The notes: a model not told the origin generated them from the sequence alone. A stretch of 64,000 nt of DNA from an uncultured Prevotellaceae bacterium (GCA_900316285.1 ONCG01000010.1:36159-100158); one strand, 5' to 3'; shown: positions 7,780 through 17,990, numbered from the stretch's first letter. Translations and numbers: made by a program.

Positions 7780-9162
7780 TTACGGCTCATTCATGGGAAT
7801 TATATGTTGCGCCGCAGTGCCCTCCTCTCTTGGAAGCAAAGCGAAGAGACTTTCAATCCATCCGGCCAAAGGTGAAGGGCTGCTGAGAAGACCACCGTTA
7901 AACTGAAGGTTCAGCATAGAGAAACGGATGCGATACTGGGGATGATACTTCTTGTTATACTCCGAGAGGCTGTTGCCGCTGATGTTGTCCTCTGCCTTCA
8001 CTTCAATGGGGATGACATACTCTCCCCACTGAATGACAAACTCCACTTCGGCCTTTGCGTCGGATGTCCAATAGCAAGGCACTTGGTCATCCAATAAAGA
8101 CATTATGGATTGCAGAACAGCATTCTCGGCCATAGCACCCTTGAACTCAGTGTAATTTGCTATTGGGTCGGTGACGACCGTAGCTGGCAGGTGAGCGAGT
8201 CGGCGCAGAAGGCCGCAGTCACAGGCATAGACCTTGAAGGCATCTGTTTCCTGATAAGCGGACAGTGGCATTCCTGGTTTACTGATATCGTACACCCTAT
8301 AGATCATACCGGCATCCTCCAGCCACATCAAGGCATCCTCATAGTCCTTGCTACGGGCTCCGCTTTTGATGACGCGATAGATAAACTTCCGATTCTCCTT
8401 TGAAAGCTGAGCAGGCAGCGAGTGCCAGACGGCATGAATGCGCGGTATTTCACGTGGCTCTGCATACTTGGCAAAGTCGAGTTCATAAAGGTCAAGGATA
8501 TCCTGAAGTGTGGACTCAACAACCCCGACACCCCTGTCCTCAAGCAAAGCTACAATAGGCTCAGGCATTCCTCCGGAAACTTGATAGCGGCGGTATTCAG
8601 TACGTAGCTTATTAAGGATGATTTCTGGCAAATGACGTATGCCCTCCAAAGTCTCGATGTATTCAAAAGTCTTTGGATCGCTGACACGAAGAAACTCTTT
8701 GAATGTGACGGGAAACATTTTCATTACCTGCACCTTGCCTACAGGCACCGTCATCTTCCGTTTCTTAACTGCAACGCCAAGCAAAGAACCGGCTGCAATG
8801 ATATGGTACTGAGGAGCATCTTCACAGAAATATTTCAGACTGTTGAGAGCTTCCTCACATTCCTGAATTTCGTCAAATATCATTAACGTCTTACCGGGGA
8901 CTATGGGGTGCTCGCAGTAAAGGGCAAGTTCTTTGACCAAACGGTCAGGCGATTTTGTCGTCTGGAATACAGACTTCAATTCCGGCTGACGGTCAAAGTC
9001 GAACTTTACGCAGTAGTCAAAGCACTCACGGCCAAACGTCTCCATTGCCCACGTCTTGCCGATCTGACGTGCGCCCTTCAGCAGTATTGGCTTCTTGTCA
9101 GGAGCATCTTTCCACTGCTTGAAAGCATTGATTATATCTCTTTCTATTCTCATATTACTCAA
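7780..9162 (-). CDS. AAA_14 / DUF4143 family ATPase
   Basis: 460 residues. Walker A GARQIGKTW lies at about residues 30-38 and Walker B TLMIFDEIQ at about 90-98; the sensor-like HIIAAGSLLG follows. The second half is the DUF4143 domain, with AEVEFVIQ...IPIEVKA, a PD-(D/E)XK-like arrangement known in this family. Such proteins are common in Bacteroidetes and often variable between strains; their biological role is poorly defined and I do not assign one. The extreme C-terminus (after NGGLL) does not look like the usual family ending and carries the word ATGTTGCGCCGCAG in its DNA complement (7803-7816), which recurs at 9450, so the tail may have been altered by repeat DNA. Stands alone with its own promoter. 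Confidence 0.85.
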   Translation of the reverse strand: MSNMRIERDIINAFKQWKDAPDKKPILLKGARQIGKTWAMETFGRECFDYCVKFDFDRQPELKSVFQTTKSPDRLVKELALYCEHPIVPGKTLMIFDEIQECEEALNSLKYFCEDAPQYHIIAAGSLLGVAVKKRKMTVPVGKVQVMKMFPVTFKEFLRVSDPKTFEYIETLEGIRHLPEIILNKLRTEYRRYQVSGGMPEPIVALLEDRGVGVVESTLQDILDLYELDFAKYAEPREIPRIHAVWHSLPAQLSKENRKFIYRVIKSGARSKDYEDALMWLEDAGMIYRVYDISKPGMPLSAYQETDAFKVYACDCGLLRRLAHLPATVVTDPIANYTEFKGAMAENAVLQSIMSLLDDQVPCYWTSDAKAEVEFVIQWGEYVIPIEVKAEDNISGNSLSEYNKKYHPQYRIRFSMLNLQFNGGLLSSPSPLAGWIESLFALLPREEGTAAQHIIPMNEP

Positions 9163-9212
9163 AATAGTTCGTTTTTGTGTATTTCAACAACACTTTTCCG
9201 AACTTTCGAGTG

Positions 9213-9220
9213 CAAATATA
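9213..9220 (-). promoter_or_regulatory. -7 box of the AAA/DUF4143 gene
   Basis: TATATTTG on the minus strand, about 50 bp before the start. No clear -33 element. Confidence 0.5.
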
Positions 9221-9672
9221 CTGTTTTTTTTCGAATTCACCAAGAAACTCTCTCTAAATATCATGATAAGCTATCATTTTGTGTGAAATTTACCACGCTG
9301 GGTGCCGTAGGCAAAAAAAGTTTTAACATGAATTATCTTGAATTGAACATGAATTTTTTATGATTTTTTTCTCCATGGATTACACGGATTCTCACGGATT
9401 CGTTCGTATCATCCGCAAAGAAGAATTTCTGGATAATTTCTGATAATTCATGTTGCGCCGCAGGCAGAAAAAGTAAACCCTGCATTCTTTCCCCGCTTCG
9501 CTCTGAAAGCGTCTCCTACGTCGCCGAGCGATAGCCGCCCCTTATCAAGGGGCTCTAAATCTCGCGAAGCGATTCCTTTATTATTCGGGCAGACACAGGG
9601 GCCTGCCCCTACGCGTGGGATGCGGTCGAAGGTAGGATGCGTCGAGACAATGAAAGAAAAATCAATTTTTTC
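9221..9672. other. Intergenic stretch without a gene
   Basis: AT-rich sequence, then a short copy of ATGTTGCGCCGCAG (9450), a GAAAGCGTCTCC-GTCGCCGAGCG segment (about 9507-9535) that recurs near 34620, and a type B palindrome (9586-9612). No coding frame or RNA gene recognised. Confidence 0.7.
9586..9612. repeat. Type B palindromic element
   Basis: GGGCAG (9587-9592) and CTGCCC (9603-9608) form a hairpin, followed by CTAC. Same family as the elements at 13796, 21895, 21974 and 51585. Confidence 0.75.
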
Positions 9673-9703
9673 TTTGCATTGTGCTCAACTTTCACTACCT
9701 TTG
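9673..9703 (+). promoter_or_regulatory. Promoter of the GH38 gene
   Basis: TTTG (9673-9676) and TACCTTTG (9696-9703) separated by 19 bp, a near-perfect Bacteroidetes promoter. The transcript would begin near 9710. Confidence 0.8.
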
Positions 9704-9741
9704 TCTCCTGAAAATAGTAACCAACCTAAAACGTAAATAGA

Positions 9742-12700
9742 ATGAAAGTCACAAAGAGTTTGTTTTCCGCGGCAGAATGGTCTGTCTTCGGGGTGCGAGG
9801 CATGAAGTGTCGCACGGAGAGGAAGTGTCCTCATGTAAAGAATCTTTTCTTCCTGCTGGTGTCGTTGTTGCTGCTGATGGGCAAGGGCGAGGCCTGCGCA
9901 CAGGAAGCCCAGCCCGCAGCGGCAGAGGCACCGGGGACGGTGTATATGGTGGCCGATGCCCATTTGGACACTCAGTGGAACTGGGATGTGCAGACCACCA
10001 TCCGCAAGTATATCTGGAACACGATGGTGCAGAACTTCCACTTGTTCCGACAATATCCCGACTACATCTTCAACTTCGAAGGCGGCGTGAAATACGCCTG
10101 GATGAAGGAATATTACCCGTCGCAGTATGCTGAGCTGAAAGACTGGATAGGGAAGGGTCGCTGGCACATCACCGGCAGCAGCTGGGATGCCAACGAGACC
10201 ATCATCTGCTCGCCGGAGTCGTGGATTCGTAACATCCTGCTCGGCCAGACGTTCTTCCGTCAGGAGTTCGGCAAGGAGGGCACCGATGTGTTCCTGCCCG
10301 ACTGCTTCGGCTTCCCCTATACGATGCCCACGCTGGCCAAACACTGCGGGCTGATAGGTTTCTCGTCGCAGAAGCTGGTGTGGCGTGACAAGCCGTTCTA
10401 CGAGGGCGGCCGCCGCTATCCCTATCCCTTCGGCGTGTGGGAGGGCATCGACGGCAGTAAGATCTTCATGGCCCACGGCTATAACTACTCGCAGCGGCTG
10501 CCCGACGAGGACCTGTCGAGCAATGCAATGCTGCTGCGCGAGGTCGGCGAGAGCGATCTGCGCCTGACGTACCGCTACTATGGTACGGGCGACATCGGCG
10601 GTTCGCCAACGGTGCCCTCGGTGCGTGGTGTGATGAAAGGCATGAAGGCGGGCGGTCCGCTGAAGATCATCAGCGCCACGAGCGACCAGCTCTACAAGGA
10701 CGCCATCGCCAAGGGGCTGACGGAAAAACTGCCCTCGTTCCGCGGCGAGTTGTATATGGACCTGCACGGCAACGGCTGCTACACGTCGCAGGCAGCGATG
10801 AAGCTCTACAACCGGCAGAACGAACACCTCGGCGATGCTGCCGAGCGCTCGGCGGTGATGGCCGACTGGATGGGTGCCTATCGCTATCCCATCGGCCTGA
10901 TGACCGACGCCTGGCGCCGCATCATCTGGCATCAGTTCCACGACGACGTGACGGGAACGAGCATTCCGCGGGCGTATGAGTTCTCGTGGAACGACGAACT
11001 GTTGTCGCTGAAGCAGTTTGCCGACGTGCTCACGACGAGCATCGGCGGTGTGGCTCGGCAGATGGACACGCAGGTGAAAGGTACGCCCGTAGTGGTGTAT
11101 AACAGCGAGGCGTTCCCCGTGAAGGGGCTGGTGAAGGTGGACGTTGGTGACAGGGCATATAGTGTCGTAGATGGTGCAGGACGGAAGGTGCCCGCACAAT
11201 GTGCCGACGGAAAGCTATTATTTGAGGCAGACGTTCCCTCGACGGGTGTGGCGGTATATGGAATTAATATTGTAGGCAAGATGCCAAGGGTAGCCCCGCA
11301 GCCGCAGCGCGAGATAGAGAACTCGGTGTATCGCCTGCGTCTGGACGAGCACGGCGATATGGTGTCGCTCTACGACAAGCGGGCACAGCGCGAGCTGGTG
11401 GCACCGGGACGCAGCATCCGACTGGTGGTGCTCGACGACTGCAAGTCGGAAGCGTGGCCGGCCTGGGAGATTCATAAACGCACACTCGATAAGGACCCGC
11501 TGCCCATTCATGAGGGTGTGAAGATGGAGCTGGTGGAGAACGGTGCGGTGCGCAAGACGCTGCGCGTGAGCAAGCAGTATGGGCCTACGGTCATCCGTCA
11601 GGACCTGCACTTATATGAAGGTGCCGATGCCGACCGCATCGACTTCGAGACTACCGTTGACTGGGCTGCGGAGAATGCATTGCTGAAGGCGGAGTTCCCG
11701 CTGGGCGTCGCCAACGAGATGGCGTCCTACGACCTCGGCCTGGGCTGTGTGCAGCGCGGCAACAACAAGGAGAACCAATATGAGGTGTACTCCCACGAGT
11801 GGACCGACCTCACCGACCGCTCAGGCACCTATGGTGTGACCATTCTGAATAACGGCCGCTACGGCTGGGACAAGCCCAACGACAACACGCTGCGCCTCTC
11901 GCTGCTCTATGCCCCGAAGCCCGGCAACAACTTCGTTTATCAGGCTCATCAGGACAAGGGACACCATGTGTTCACCTATAGCATCATCGGCCACGAGGGT
12001 GCGCTGGATGTGGCACAGACCGCCCGTCGCGCTACGGCGTTCAACAGTGGGCTGCGCGCTTTCACGACCACGCGCCACAAGGGTGCGCAGGGTCGCCGCT
12101 TCTCGTTTGTGTCGAGCGACAACGACAACGTGCTCATCCGCACGATGAAACAGGCAGAGGTGAGCGATGAATATGTGGTACGCGTGCACGAGCTCGGAGG
12201 TAAGGAGTCGCAGAAGGCGACGCTGACCTTTGCCGCCGACATCGTGGCAGCCGTTGAGGCCGACGGTACGGAGAAGACCATCGGCGCCGCCACCTTCGAG
12301 GGCAACCGGCTGCAGGTGGACGTGAATGCGTTTGGCGTGAGAACCTACAAGGTGAAGCTGCGGAAACACAACGCGACTGCCATCCGTCAGCAGGCGGTGG
12401 AGCTGGCGTTTAACAAGCGCTGTGCTACGCCGAATGCGTTCCGTACGGATGCCGACTTCGAGAGCGGCTATAGCTATGCTGCCGAGCTGCTGCCCGAAAA
12501 GCTCACCGTCGACGGCATCGCATTCCAGCTGGGCGACAAGGATGCCGCGAACGGCCTGGCCTGTGAGGGCGACACGCTGCAGGTGCCTGCGGGCTACAAC
12601 CGGCTGTATCTGCTCGCCGCCAGCAGCGAGGGCGACCGCGAGGCAACGTTCGGCGTGGGCAAGACGCGCCAGACGGTGGAGGTGCCGTTCTACAGCGGGT

Positions 12701-13428
12701 TTGTTGGTCAGTGGGGCCACACGGGTCAGACGCAAGGCTTCTTGAAGCCGGCACAGGTGGCCTATGTGGGTACGCACCGCCATTCTATCGACGGCGATGA
12801 GCCTTATGAGTTCACGTATATGTTCAAGGTGGCCATCGACCTGCCTGCTGGCACGAAGGAGGTGATACTCCCGAACGACCGTCATGTGGTGCTCTTCGCA
12901 GCTACGGTGGCGAGCGAGAACGACGGCGTGAAGGCGGCAGGACAGCTGTTTGAGACGTCGAACGTGGCCACACAGCCCATCGACATCAAGCGCAGCGAGG
13001 TCAGAGCGCCGAAATCAGAAAGCCTGCTGAAGGGCGTGCAGCCCATCCTCTGCTCGGGCTACGTGAACGAGCGGGAGTCGCCGGCGATGCTCACCGACGG
13101 AAAGAGCGACACGAAGTGGTGCGATACGCATGCTGCACCGAACTTCATCGTCTACGACCTCGGCGAGGCGAAGAGCGTGAGCCGCTGGCGCCTGCTGCAT
13201 GCCGGTGCCGAGATGCGCGACTACATCACGCGTGCGGTGCTGCTGCAGGGTCGTAACACGCCCACCGAGGAGTGGCGGACGTTGGACATGCTCGACGGCA
13301 ACCGTCAGAACGAAACCGACCGCACCTTCGCTCCACAATCGGTGCGCTACGTGCGCTTGTATGTGGTGGCTCCCACGCAGGAGATCAATGGCCTCGCCAC
13401 CCGCCTGTATGAGTTTGAGTTGTGGTGA
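9742..13428 (+). CDS. GH38 alpha-mannosidase-like enzyme with C-terminal discoidin (CBM32-type) domain
   Basis: 1228 residues. The metal-binding motif AHLDTQWNW (H74, D76), nucleophile-type Asp in LPDCFGFP (D187) and WHQFHDDVTGTS (H397/H400) are those of GH38 retaining alpha-mannosidases, which use a divalent metal. Middle and C-terminal GH38 beta domains reach about residue 860. The last ~150 residues (LCSGYVNERESPAML...WRLLHAG...VRYVRLYV) form an F5/8 type C sugar-binding domain. The signal sequence (KNLFFLLVSLLLLMGKGEACA) begins after 33 residues; an internal ATG at 9802 would give a more normal leader, so the start is uncertain. It lies in a single-gene unit. The likely substrate is alpha-mannoside in glycans or mannan, but this is inferred. 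Confidence 0.9.
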   Translation: MKVTKSLFSAAEWSVFGVRGMKCRTERKCPHVKNLFFLLVSLLLLMGKGEACAQEAQPAAAEAPGTVYMVADAHLDTQWNWDVQTTIRKYIWNTMVQNFHLFRQYPDYIFNFEGGVKYAWMKEYYPSQYAELKDWIGKGRWHITGSSWDANETIICSPESWIRNILLGQTFFRQEFGKEGTDVFLPDCFGFPYTMPTLAKHCGLIGFSSQKLVWRDKPFYEGGRRYPYPFGVWEGIDGSKIFMAHGYNYSQRLPDEDLSSNAMLLREVGESDLRLTYRYYGTGDIGGSPTVPSVRGVMKGMKAGGPLKIISATSDQLYKDAIAKGLTEKLPSFRGELYMDLHGNGCYTSQAAMKLYNRQNEHLGDAAERSAVMADWMGAYRYPIGLMTDAWRRIIWHQFHDDVTGTSIPRAYEFSWNDELLSLKQFADVLTTSIGGVARQMDTQVKGTPVVVYNSEAFPVKGLVKVDVGDRAYSVVDGAGRKVPAQCADGKLLFEADVPSTGVAVYGINIVGKMPRVAPQPQREIENSVYRLRLDEHGDMVSLYDKRAQRELVAPGRSIRLVVLDDCKSEAWPAWEIHKRTLDKDPLPIHEGVKMELVENGAVRKTLRVSKQYGPTVIRQDLHLYEGADADRIDFETTVDWAAENALLKAEFPLGVANEMASYDLGLGCVQRGNNKENQYEVYSHEWTDLTDRSGTYGVTILNNGRYGWDKPNDNTLRLSLLYAPKPGNNFVYQAHQDKGHHVFTYSIIGHEGALDVAQTARRATAFNSGLRAFTTTRHKGAQGRRFSFVSSDNDNVLIRTMKQAEVSDEYVVRVHELGGKESQKATLTFAADIVAAVEADGTEKTIGAATFEGNRLQVDVNAFGVRTYKVKLRKHNATAIRQQAVELAFNKRCATPNAFRTDADFESGYSYAAELLPEKLTVDGIAFQLGDKDAANGLACEGDTLQVPAGYNRLYLLAASSEGDREATFGVGKTRQTVEVPFYSGFVGQWGHTGQTQGFLKPAQVAYVGTHRHSIDGDEPYEFTYMFKVAIDLPAGTKEVILPNDRHVVLFAATVASENDGVKAAGQLFETSNVATQPIDIKRSEVRAPKSESLLKGVQPILCSGYVNERESPAMLTDGKSDTKWCDTHAAPNFIVYDLGEAKSVSRWRLLHAGAEMRDYITRAVLLQGRNTPTEEWRTLDMLDGNRQNETDRTFAPQSVRYVRLYVVAPTQEINGLATRLYEFELW

Positions 13429-13433
13429 AACCT

Positions 13434-13487
13434 AGAACCCACCCCCAACCCCTCCCGAGGGGAGGGTGGTATGAATAGCCTTAACCC
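13434..13487. repeat. Type D palindromic element, copy 2, next to a stop codon
   Basis: 54 bp starting 6 bp after the GH38 stop; 51/54 identical to 7568-7621. The core CCCCTCCCGAGGGGAGGG folds into a hairpin. Confidence 0.9.
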
Positions 13488-13730
13488 ACTCAAAAATATT
13501 ATTTATCAAGAATTATAGAATTTGAGAATTTTTCGTTGGATGAGTAGGATTTATTGAGAATTGGAGAAGAAATTGCTGCAATTTCCTGTTTTCTCGCTAC
13601 CATTCTCGTCGCTTGCGACGGATTCTTGCTAATTCATTTGCATGAATAAATAATTCTCAAATTACCTCCCCTTCGGTCGGTGGGTCTTCGACAAATCTCT
13701 CAAATTCTTGACAAGAATTATATATCTAAC
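13488..13730. other. AT-rich intergenic sequence without a gene
   Basis: Contains inverted words (AAGAATTATA near 13509, again near 13712) but no gene. It continues into type B and D palindromes up to the HTCS stop. Confidence 0.6.
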
Positions 13731-13768
13731 ATATCGGGCAGACACATCCTCATGTGCCTGCCCGATAT
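13731..13768. repeat. Type B-like inverted repeat
   Basis: 17-bp arms 13731-13747 and 13752-13768 (ATATCGGGCAGACACAT and its complement, one mismatch) around a 4-base loop. Confidence 0.85.
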
Positions 13769-13795
13769 TATTTATGTCCTTTATTTGCCTATTGA

Positions 13796-13823
13796 GCGGG
13801 CAGACACGGGGGTCTGCCCCTAC
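13796..13823. repeat. Type B palindromic element
   Basis: GGGCAGAC...GTCTGCCC followed by CTAC, 28 bp after the preceding inverted repeat. Confidence 0.8.
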
Positions 13824-13854
13824 GGTAGGATGACGTCAACGCTGGCGCGCGACT

Positions 13855-13902
13855 CCCCTCCTTCGGAGGGGCGGGGGAGGTTCTCCCCTCTCTTGGGAGG
13901 GG
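13855..13902. repeat. Type D-like double hairpin at the HTCS 3' end
   Basis: CCCCTCC-TTC-GGAGGGG (13855-13871), and CCCCTC...GAGGGG (13885-13902). It ends 4 bp from the stop codon of the HTCS gene. Confidence 0.75.
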
Positions 13903-13906
13903 CTGT

Positions 13907-16900
13907 TTACGAATTCTTATAATCCCTCGGTGTCATGCCGTAGAAGCGTTTGAAGATGGTGGAGAACGATGCGGAGTTGCTGAATCCGCATGCGTACATC
14001 ACTTCGGTGACGTTCATGTCGCCCGTGGAGAGGAGGTGGGCGGCCTGCTTCAGTCGGATGTTGCGAATGAAGTCGTGCGGCGTCTGACCGGTGAGCTCCT
14101 TCATCTTACGGTGCAAGTGTACGCGGCTGATGCCTACGGTGGAGGCAATGGTGTCAACGCTGAGGTCGCTGTTCGAGATGTTCTCGTTGATGACCTTCAT
14201 AATTCGCTCGAGGAGCTTCTCGTCGGGCGATTTCATTTCCACCTTCTGCACCTTGCTCTCCAACTCGTCGTTGCGGCCGTATTTCAGTCGCAGCATGCGA
14301 CGTGAGCTGATGAGGTTCACGATGGTGCGTCGCAGGATATCCATGTTGAACGGCTTCACGATGTAAGCGTCGACGCCCGTGCCGAGACCTTCCAGCTTGT
14401 CCTCGTCGCGATTCTTAGCGGTGAGCAGTACGATGGGAATATGATTCGTCTGCGGATTCGTCTTCAGCGTGGCAGCAAGGGTGTTACCGTCCATCTCCGG
14501 CATCATCACATCGCTGAGCACCAGGTCGGGCTGGCACTTCAGTGTCTCGGTGAGTGCCTCGCGCCCGTTTGTGCAGGAGCGGATGTCGTAGTCGCCCGAG
14601 AGCTCCTGTGTGAGGTAGTCGCGAATCTCGTCGTCGTCCTCGACGATGACGATGATCTGTCGGCGGTTCTTCTCAGCATTCCATTCGGCTGAGTCGTTGT
14701 CGAGCAGCTTGTTCATTTCCTCTTCCTCGACGCCGTTGAGCTCGGCCTGGGCGAGACTGTTGTCGGCAGGTGCCTCGACGTCGATCTCGTCTTCGGAGAG
14801 GTGTGCCTTTCCTAACGGGATGGTGACCACGAACTCCACACCTTGCTTGCTGTCGCCCGTGAGCAGGGTGCTTGCCTCTTCGGCATTGAGGTTGCGGGCA
14901 AGGATGGTGCCGTGATGCAGCTCCACGAGCGAGCGTGTGAGGTCGAGGCCAATGCCCGTGCCCGTATTGCGGTCGTTGGCGTGCGTTGTGGTCTGATAGA
15001 AGCGTTTGAAGATGTGCTGGATCTTGTCTTCGGGAATGGCCTCACCGTTGTCGCTGACGGCGATGGTGGCATGCTGGTCGTCGTGGGACACACGAATCAG
15101 GATGTCGCCACCCGGTGGTGTGAACTTGAATGCATTCGAGAGGATGTTCACGACCACCTTGTCGAACTGCCGGCGGTCGATCCACACGGGCAGCTGGTCG
15201 GTGTCGTGTTCGTAGCGGAACGAGACGCGCTTCATCTGTGCCTGGTGCTCGAAGAGCGTGTAGATGTCCTGCACGAACGGCACGAGGTCGGTCTTCGACA
15301 TGTGCATCTGCATCATTCCCTTGTCGATTTTTCGCAGGTCCATGAGCTGGTTGATGAGGCTGAGGATGCGCTCGGCGTTGCGGCGAATGGTCTCGTAGAC
15401 GCTGCGGCGGTGCGGGTCGTCGTCCTGCTTCATGAGCGAGAGCAGCGGTGTGATGATGAGCGTCATCGGCGTGCGAATCTCGTGACTGATGTTCATGAAG
15501 AAGCGCAGCTTCGCCTCACCCATCTCCTCGGCGTGTATGTGCTCCTGCAGGCGCAGGCGGTCTTGCTCGCTGCGGCTGCGCTGGCGCAGATACTGCCAGA
15601 TGCCCACTCCGAGCAGGAGGGCGTAGAGGCAGTAGGCCCACCACGTGCGGAACCACGGGCTGTGAACCACGACCGTAAAGACACGCTCCTCGGTCTGCAC
15701 GCTGTTGCGCTCGGCCTTGATGCGGAACTTATAAGTGCCCGGCGTGAGGTGGGAGAAGGTGATTTCGTTCTTGCCCGGTTGCAGTCGCACGGGTGCCTCG
15801 TTGTTGATCTGATAGATATAGGTGATGTGCTCTGGGGTGTCGTAGGTGAGCGTCGACAGCTGAATGGTGAACGAGTTGTCGCGATAGCTCAGGTCGAAGC
15901 GGTCGCTGGCAATCACCGAGGTGTCGCACACGTTGTAGTGTCCCGACCGGGTGGTGCTGCCGATGTGCTCGCCGTTGATGAGGAAGGCGGTGAGCTTCAC
16001 CCGGGCCTTCCACTCCTTCTGCGATATCTTCAGCGGGTCGAACCACGTGATGCCGCCCACGCCGCCGAATAGCATCAGGCCGTTGGGAGCGGCCCACGAC
16101 GCTCCGGCCGAGAACTCGTTCGACTGCAGTCCGTCGTCGACGAAGAAGTTCTCTGCGCTGCCCGTCTTCGGGTCATAGCAGCACAGGCCGCGATAGGACG
16201 AAATCCACAGTCGGCCGCGCTGGTCCTGCTCCATTGATGCCACGCCGCTGCCAATCTGCATGTTGTCGGTGGCATACTGCTCCATGCGGTGGGCGAGCAG
16301 GTCGTAGCAGAGCAGGCTGTCGCTGGTGGCCATGAGCAGGCGTCCGCCGAACTCCTTCACAGTGAACACCGAGGTGCCATACATCAGGCAGTTTTGTCCG
16401 AACGTGGTCACCCAACTCTCGTGCTCGATGTCGAGGCAGCAGGTGCCCATCGTGGTGGCGAGGTAGATGCGCTTGCCGTCGGGCGAGAGCGACATGTGGG
16501 AGATATAGTCGTTGGTGAGGCTGTTCAGATGGCGGTTGTCGATGGCTTCCGACTTCATCGTATACGACTTCACAGCACCGTCGGCAGCGATGCGGATGAG
16601 ACCGTTGCCCATCGTTGCCAGCCAGACGTCGCCCTTCGGGTCGCAGGCAATGCCGAACACGCTCACGCGCCAACCCTGCGGCAGCTGCTGCTGGTGGTAG
16701 TTGCCGCTGGCGTCGAGCCATCCGCAGCCTTCCTGATAGCTGCCCAGCCAGATGCGCCCCTGCTTGTCTTCGTTCAGCGAGAGCACCGTTGCCGGCACGT
16801 CGCTGGTGTAGTGTCTGACGAGCGAAAGCGAGGGCGAGAGCTGGTAGAGTCCGTCCTTGTCGGTGCCCACCCACACATTGCCTCGCGAGTCGACCATCGT

Positions 16901-17932
16901 GCTGGTGACGCAGGCCTGTCCGATGATGTTGTTCTTGCCCAGACGGTAGCCCATATAGGAGAAGCCACCCTGGCTGGCCGGCTGCATGTAGATGCCTTTC
17001 TGCAACAATCCCAACCAGAGATTGCCACTATGGTCCTCGGTGATGGAGAGCACCTTACCCTGCGCGAGGTCCAACATACGGCTGTAGTAGGGATTCTCCA
17101 CGATGCTGCCCGTTGCGGGGTCGTAGATGGCGAGTCCGGCACCGTCGTAGCCAATGACAACCTGTCCGTTGCTCCTGCAATAGATGACGGGCACGGGCTT
17201 GTTGGCTGTGCCATCGATATGGGTGAACGTGTTGCCGTCGCGACGGAACACACCCTGTCGAAGGGTTCCAATATAGATGTTCCCAGCCTTGTCGAAGCAG
17301 ATGCTGCGCACGCAGGAGCGGAGCGGCTCTTCCTGGAAATAGCGCTCCACCACCTTTCCCTTGTGCCACACCAGCACACCCTGCTGATCGGTTACTATCC
17401 ACACGCGGCCCTTGCTGTCCTCGGCCATGTTGTGTACGGTGGCCACCTGCGACAGGTCGCCGCCCAGCTGGTGGGCTTCCTTCAGCGACGTCATCTGCAG
17501 CACACCGCAACCCGACGTGCCCACGAGCATCTCTCCACTCTTCCGTTCGAGGAAGCAGATGATGTAGCACGACGACTCATGCCCGCTCAGGTCGGTCACC
17601 TTCACAGTGCTGAACGTGGAACCGTCGTAGGTCTGCAGGGCCCCGAACATGCCGAGATACATCAGGTTGTGCCGGTCTTGGGCGATGCAGTTCACGTAGT
17701 TGTTGGCCATTCCCGTTCCGCTCTCCTTGTTGAAGATGCGGAACTGATAGCCGTCATAACAGCAGAGGCCGTTGCGGGTGGCTCCCCACAACAGTCCGTC
17801 GTTGTCAACAAACACTTGGTTGGTGAAACTGCTCGGCAATTGGTTGTCGGCATTATATAGATTGCCCATTTGGGCATGTGTGCTCATCAGTGCCGACATG
17901 ATGAGTAGTGCTATCAGGATAGTACGTTTCAT
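13907..17932 (-). CDS. HTCS hybrid two-component sensor/regulator
   Basis: 1341 residues combining a sensor kinase and an AraC regulator in one protein. Order: signal peptide (1-20), periplasmic beta-propeller repeats of the Reg_prop type (GLLWGATRNGLCCYDG, GNLWLGLLQKGIY, GNVWVGTDKDGLYQL), Y_Y_Y domain (about 660-755), a membrane segment (WWAYCLYALLLGVGIW, about 762-780), HisKA with NISHEIRTPM (His near 817), HATPase_c with DNGEAIPED and GTGIGLDL, receiver VIVEDDDEIRDYL with LSDVMMPEMDG (phospho-Asp near 1141), and a C-terminal AraC helix-turn-helix. It is divergent from the two GH43 genes and likely senses an oligosaccharide released from arabinoxylan or arabinan and activates the adjacent enzymes and Sus genes; the ligand itself cannot be read from sequence. 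Confidence 0.95.
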   Translation of the reverse strand: MKRTILIALLIMSALMSTHAQMGNLYNADNQLPSSFTNQVFVDNDGLLWGATRNGLCCYDGYQFRIFNKESGTGMANNYVNCIAQDRHNLMYLGMFGALQTYDGSTFSTVKVTDLSGHESSCYIICFLERKSGEMLVGTSGCGVLQMTSLKEAHQLGGDLSQVATVHNMAEDSKGRVWIVTDQQGVLVWHKGKVVERYFQEEPLRSCVRSICFDKAGNIYIGTLRQGVFRRDGNTFTHIDGTANKPVPVIYCRSNGQVVIGYDGAGLAIYDPATGSIVENPYYSRMLDLAQGKVLSITEDHSGNLWLGLLQKGIYMQPASQGGFSYMGYRLGKNNIIGQACVTSTMVDSRGNVWVGTDKDGLYQLSPSLSLVRHYTSDVPATVLSLNEDKQGRIWLGSYQEGCGWLDASGNYHQQQLPQGWRVSVFGIACDPKGDVWLATMGNGLIRIAADGAVKSYTMKSEAIDNRHLNSLTNDYISHMSLSPDGKRIYLATTMGTCCLDIEHESWVTTFGQNCLMYGTSVFTVKEFGGRLLMATSDSLLCYDLLAHRMEQYATDNMQIGSGVASMEQDQRGRLWISSYRGLCCYDPKTGSAENFFVDDGLQSNEFSAGASWAAPNGLMLFGGVGGITWFDPLKISQKEWKARVKLTAFLINGEHIGSTTRSGHYNVCDTSVIASDRFDLSYRDNSFTIQLSTLTYDTPEHITYIYQINNEAPVRLQPGKNEITFSHLTPGTYKFRIKAERNSVQTEERVFTVVVHSPWFRTWWAYCLYALLLGVGIWQYLRQRSRSEQDRLRLQEHIHAEEMGEAKLRFFMNISHEIRTPMTLIITPLLSLMKQDDDPHRRSVYETIRRNAERILSLINQLMDLRKIDKGMMQMHMSKTDLVPFVQDIYTLFEHQAQMKRVSFRYEHDTDQLPVWIDRRQFDKVVVNILSNAFKFTPPGGDILIRVSHDDQHATIAVSDNGEAIPEDKIQHIFKRFYQTTTHANDRNTGTGIGLDLTRSLVELHHGTILARNLNAEEASTLLTGDSKQGVEFVVTIPLGKAHLSEDEIDVEAPADNSLAQAELNGVEEEEMNKLLDNDSAEWNAEKNRRQIIVIVEDDDEIRDYLTQELSGDYDIRSCTNGREALTETLKCQPDLVLSDVMMPEMDGNTLAATLKTNPQTNHIPIVLLTAKNRDEDKLEGLGTGVDAYIVKPFNMDILRRTIVNLISSRRMLRLKYGRNDELESKVQKVEMKSPDEKLLERIMKVINENISNSDLSVDTIASTVGISRVHLHRKMKELTGQTPHDFIRNIRLKQAAHLLSTGDMNVTEVMYACGFSNSASFSTIFKRFYGMTPRDYKNS

Positions 17933-17990
17933 GCTCGTAGTCGATGGTAAGGTAGAGCTGGGACGGGGTGCCTCCCAGACTTTTTCGGTG

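Noticed and set aside
14843-17860. Long plus-strand frames opposite the HTCS gene
   Set aside because: Antisense shadows; the minus-strand protein shows a complete ordered set of HTCS domains.
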